Source of the DNA: Strobilurus pachycystidiatus
Lineage: Eukaryota > Basidiomycota > Agaricomycetes > Agaricales > Physalacriaceae
Reading direction: 5' to 3'
Length of the DNA stretch: 64,000 nt
NCBI GenBank assembly: GCA_019915135.1
Contig: JAHLMK010000001.1
Coordinates: 4,030,001-4,094,000, forward strand
Shown here: positions 63,136-64,000 of the stretch, in pieces
Position numbering within the stretch: position 1 is the stretch's first letter
How the letters are laid out: every line of letters starts with the position of its first letter
Made by a program: the position numbers and the translations under genes
The notes under the pieces: model-generated
The model's input: only the letters and a program-made list of their open reading frames with translations
Databases searched by the model: none
What the model was told of the DNA's origin: nothing

Positions 63136-64000
63136 GATGTGCACGTTATTTTAGAGGCGTAGAATCACACCTAACAAACAACACAACTCTTAATACTCCG
63201 AATGAGAGTAAGGTTTCTGCGGTTTTGGGATATTGGGTTTTTGCAATAGAAAATCGAGCTTGATTTACTACAACACTACACTTGAAAAACAAGGTTCTTG
63301 CGTAACAGAAACGTAGGTGTGCACAAAGTGCGAGTTTGAAGGGGGTGGTAGGGATTTTGACCGATTGACAAATCGTCTGGTTTTCAGGGAACAATACACA
63401 AGCCTCTGACTGAACTTAAACTATGCGACTTTCTCAATCCTCGCGCTGTAGGGGTTGTATCAAGAACACAATAGTCTATTGCCACACTTGGTATGTTTCT
63501 TATAACCTCGGTAGGAGCTTATTCTTTGAGTTTTAGTGTTTGCGTGGGTTTTAGACCAAATCGTGCTCGAATTGCACTTGAACTCTCAAGAGGTTATGCT
63601 GGTTAACGCTTTTCGCGACTGAACGGTCCTCTCTAGGGAAAGGCTGGCTCAGACTGCAAAGTCTCTGTAGTGTCTCTAGGGAGATACTATGCTCAGAAAC
63701 ACCGCCTCTAGTACGTTGAATTCAAGGAACTTTGCTCTTCGATTAAGTTCACTTTTGTTCTAAACCCTTGCTCTTAGTGCGTTAGGTTTGTTCTTTGGTT
63801 CTTAGGTTTGACTCGAATTCGAGTTTCTTTGGGTGCGTGCAAATCGAATTCAATTTTGTACAGAGTTAGATTACTACAGTAGAGCTTTGTGGGCTCGTGG
63901 CTGCGGGTCACTAAACTAAACTACTATACTGTATCGACGCTTCTTTTATACAAACTGGTCCCTACTGTACACTAATCTTAACTTACTAACTAATAGCCAC
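63135..64000 (-). repeat. 5' LTR of copy 2, truncated by the window
   Basis: The first 866 bases (plus-strand orientation) of an LTR matching 44154 onward. It is preceded on the element side by the primer-binding site complement (CCTCGCGGTGGGCTCCA). The remaining 965 bases lie beyond the window. Confidence 0.9.

Larger units (their letters stand above)
44154..64000 (-). mobile_element. Giant LTR retrotransposon, copy 2, inverted, right end outside the window
   Basis: This has the same organisation as copy 1 on the opposite strand: 3' LTR 44154-45984, polypurine tract, genes D and C (now plus), B and A (now minus), tRNA-like sequences (plus), pol, protease, gag, primer-binding site and the 5' LTR from 63135. 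By LTR length the element should end near 64965. It sits 114 bp after the KDZ stop codon. It is damaged: a 20-base deletion in gag, a one-base insertion in pol, a MITE in gene B, a 20-base deletion in gene D and a frameshift in gene A. Its two LTRs differ at least twice over the 866 bases that can be compared, so it is older than copy 1. Confidence 0.92.

Overview
The window looks like accessory, transposon-rich DNA from a mushroom-forming basidiomycete (Agaricomycetes). Reasons: genes have many short introns with GT-AG ends; there is a CxC2/KDZ transposase gene of the type common in Agaricomycetes; two neighbouring genes carry RNase H1 N-terminal (viroplasmin-like) domains; and the Ty3/gypsy polymerase has the YIDD-VPVKGP signature I associate with Agaricomycete elements. 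No bacterial features are present.

Layout. 1-8467: gene-poor flank with a 4.46 kb non-autonomous LTR element (1522-5976, 850-bp LTRs, target duplication GTACA) and a decayed minus-strand coiled-coil gene family. 8468-28850: copy 1 of a giant (20,383 bp) LTR retrotransposon inserted into that gene family. 28851-44153: a 15.3 kb host segment with the other half of the interrupted gene, a 120-bp tandem repeat, gene E (minus), two viroplasmin-domain genes (plus), an AT-hook gene (minus), two small unknown genes (plus) and a nine-exon KDZ transposase gene (plus). 44154-64000: copy 2 of the giant element in inverted orientation; its far LTR runs off the window.

The giant element is the main discovery candidate. 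After LTR, primer-binding site, gag, protease and polymerase, where retrotransposons normally end, it carries about 9.9 kb more: three antisense tRNA-like sequences, then four multi-exon genes. Two are in sense (A, 648 codons if unbroken; B, 432 aa). They share a C-terminal module of a Cys-rich zinc-cluster-like region plus a charged coiled coil. Two are antisense (C, 335 aa; D, 424 aa) and match no family I know. Their exon phases close in frame, and both copies have the same gene order. Gene C is intact in both copies; B and D are intact in copy 1.

Two further properties unify the element. A short dyad, roughly AATTCGA-n-TCGAATT, recurs through LTRs, coding exons and nearly every intron, and is scarce in the flanking host DNA. 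The same slippery heptamer type (G GGT TTY) sits in frame just before the gag stop and just before the protease stop, each leading into the next ORF by a -1 shift. My working model is a retrotransposon that acquired its own zinc-cluster proteins and several other genes, with the dyad as a candidate recognition or regulatory sequence. The model is inference; structure, frames and repeats are read from the sequence.

Copy 1 LTRs appear identical over the stretches I compared, so that insertion looks recent. Copy 2 is older: LTR differences, a gag deletion, a pol frameshift, a gene D deletion and a MITE inside gene B.
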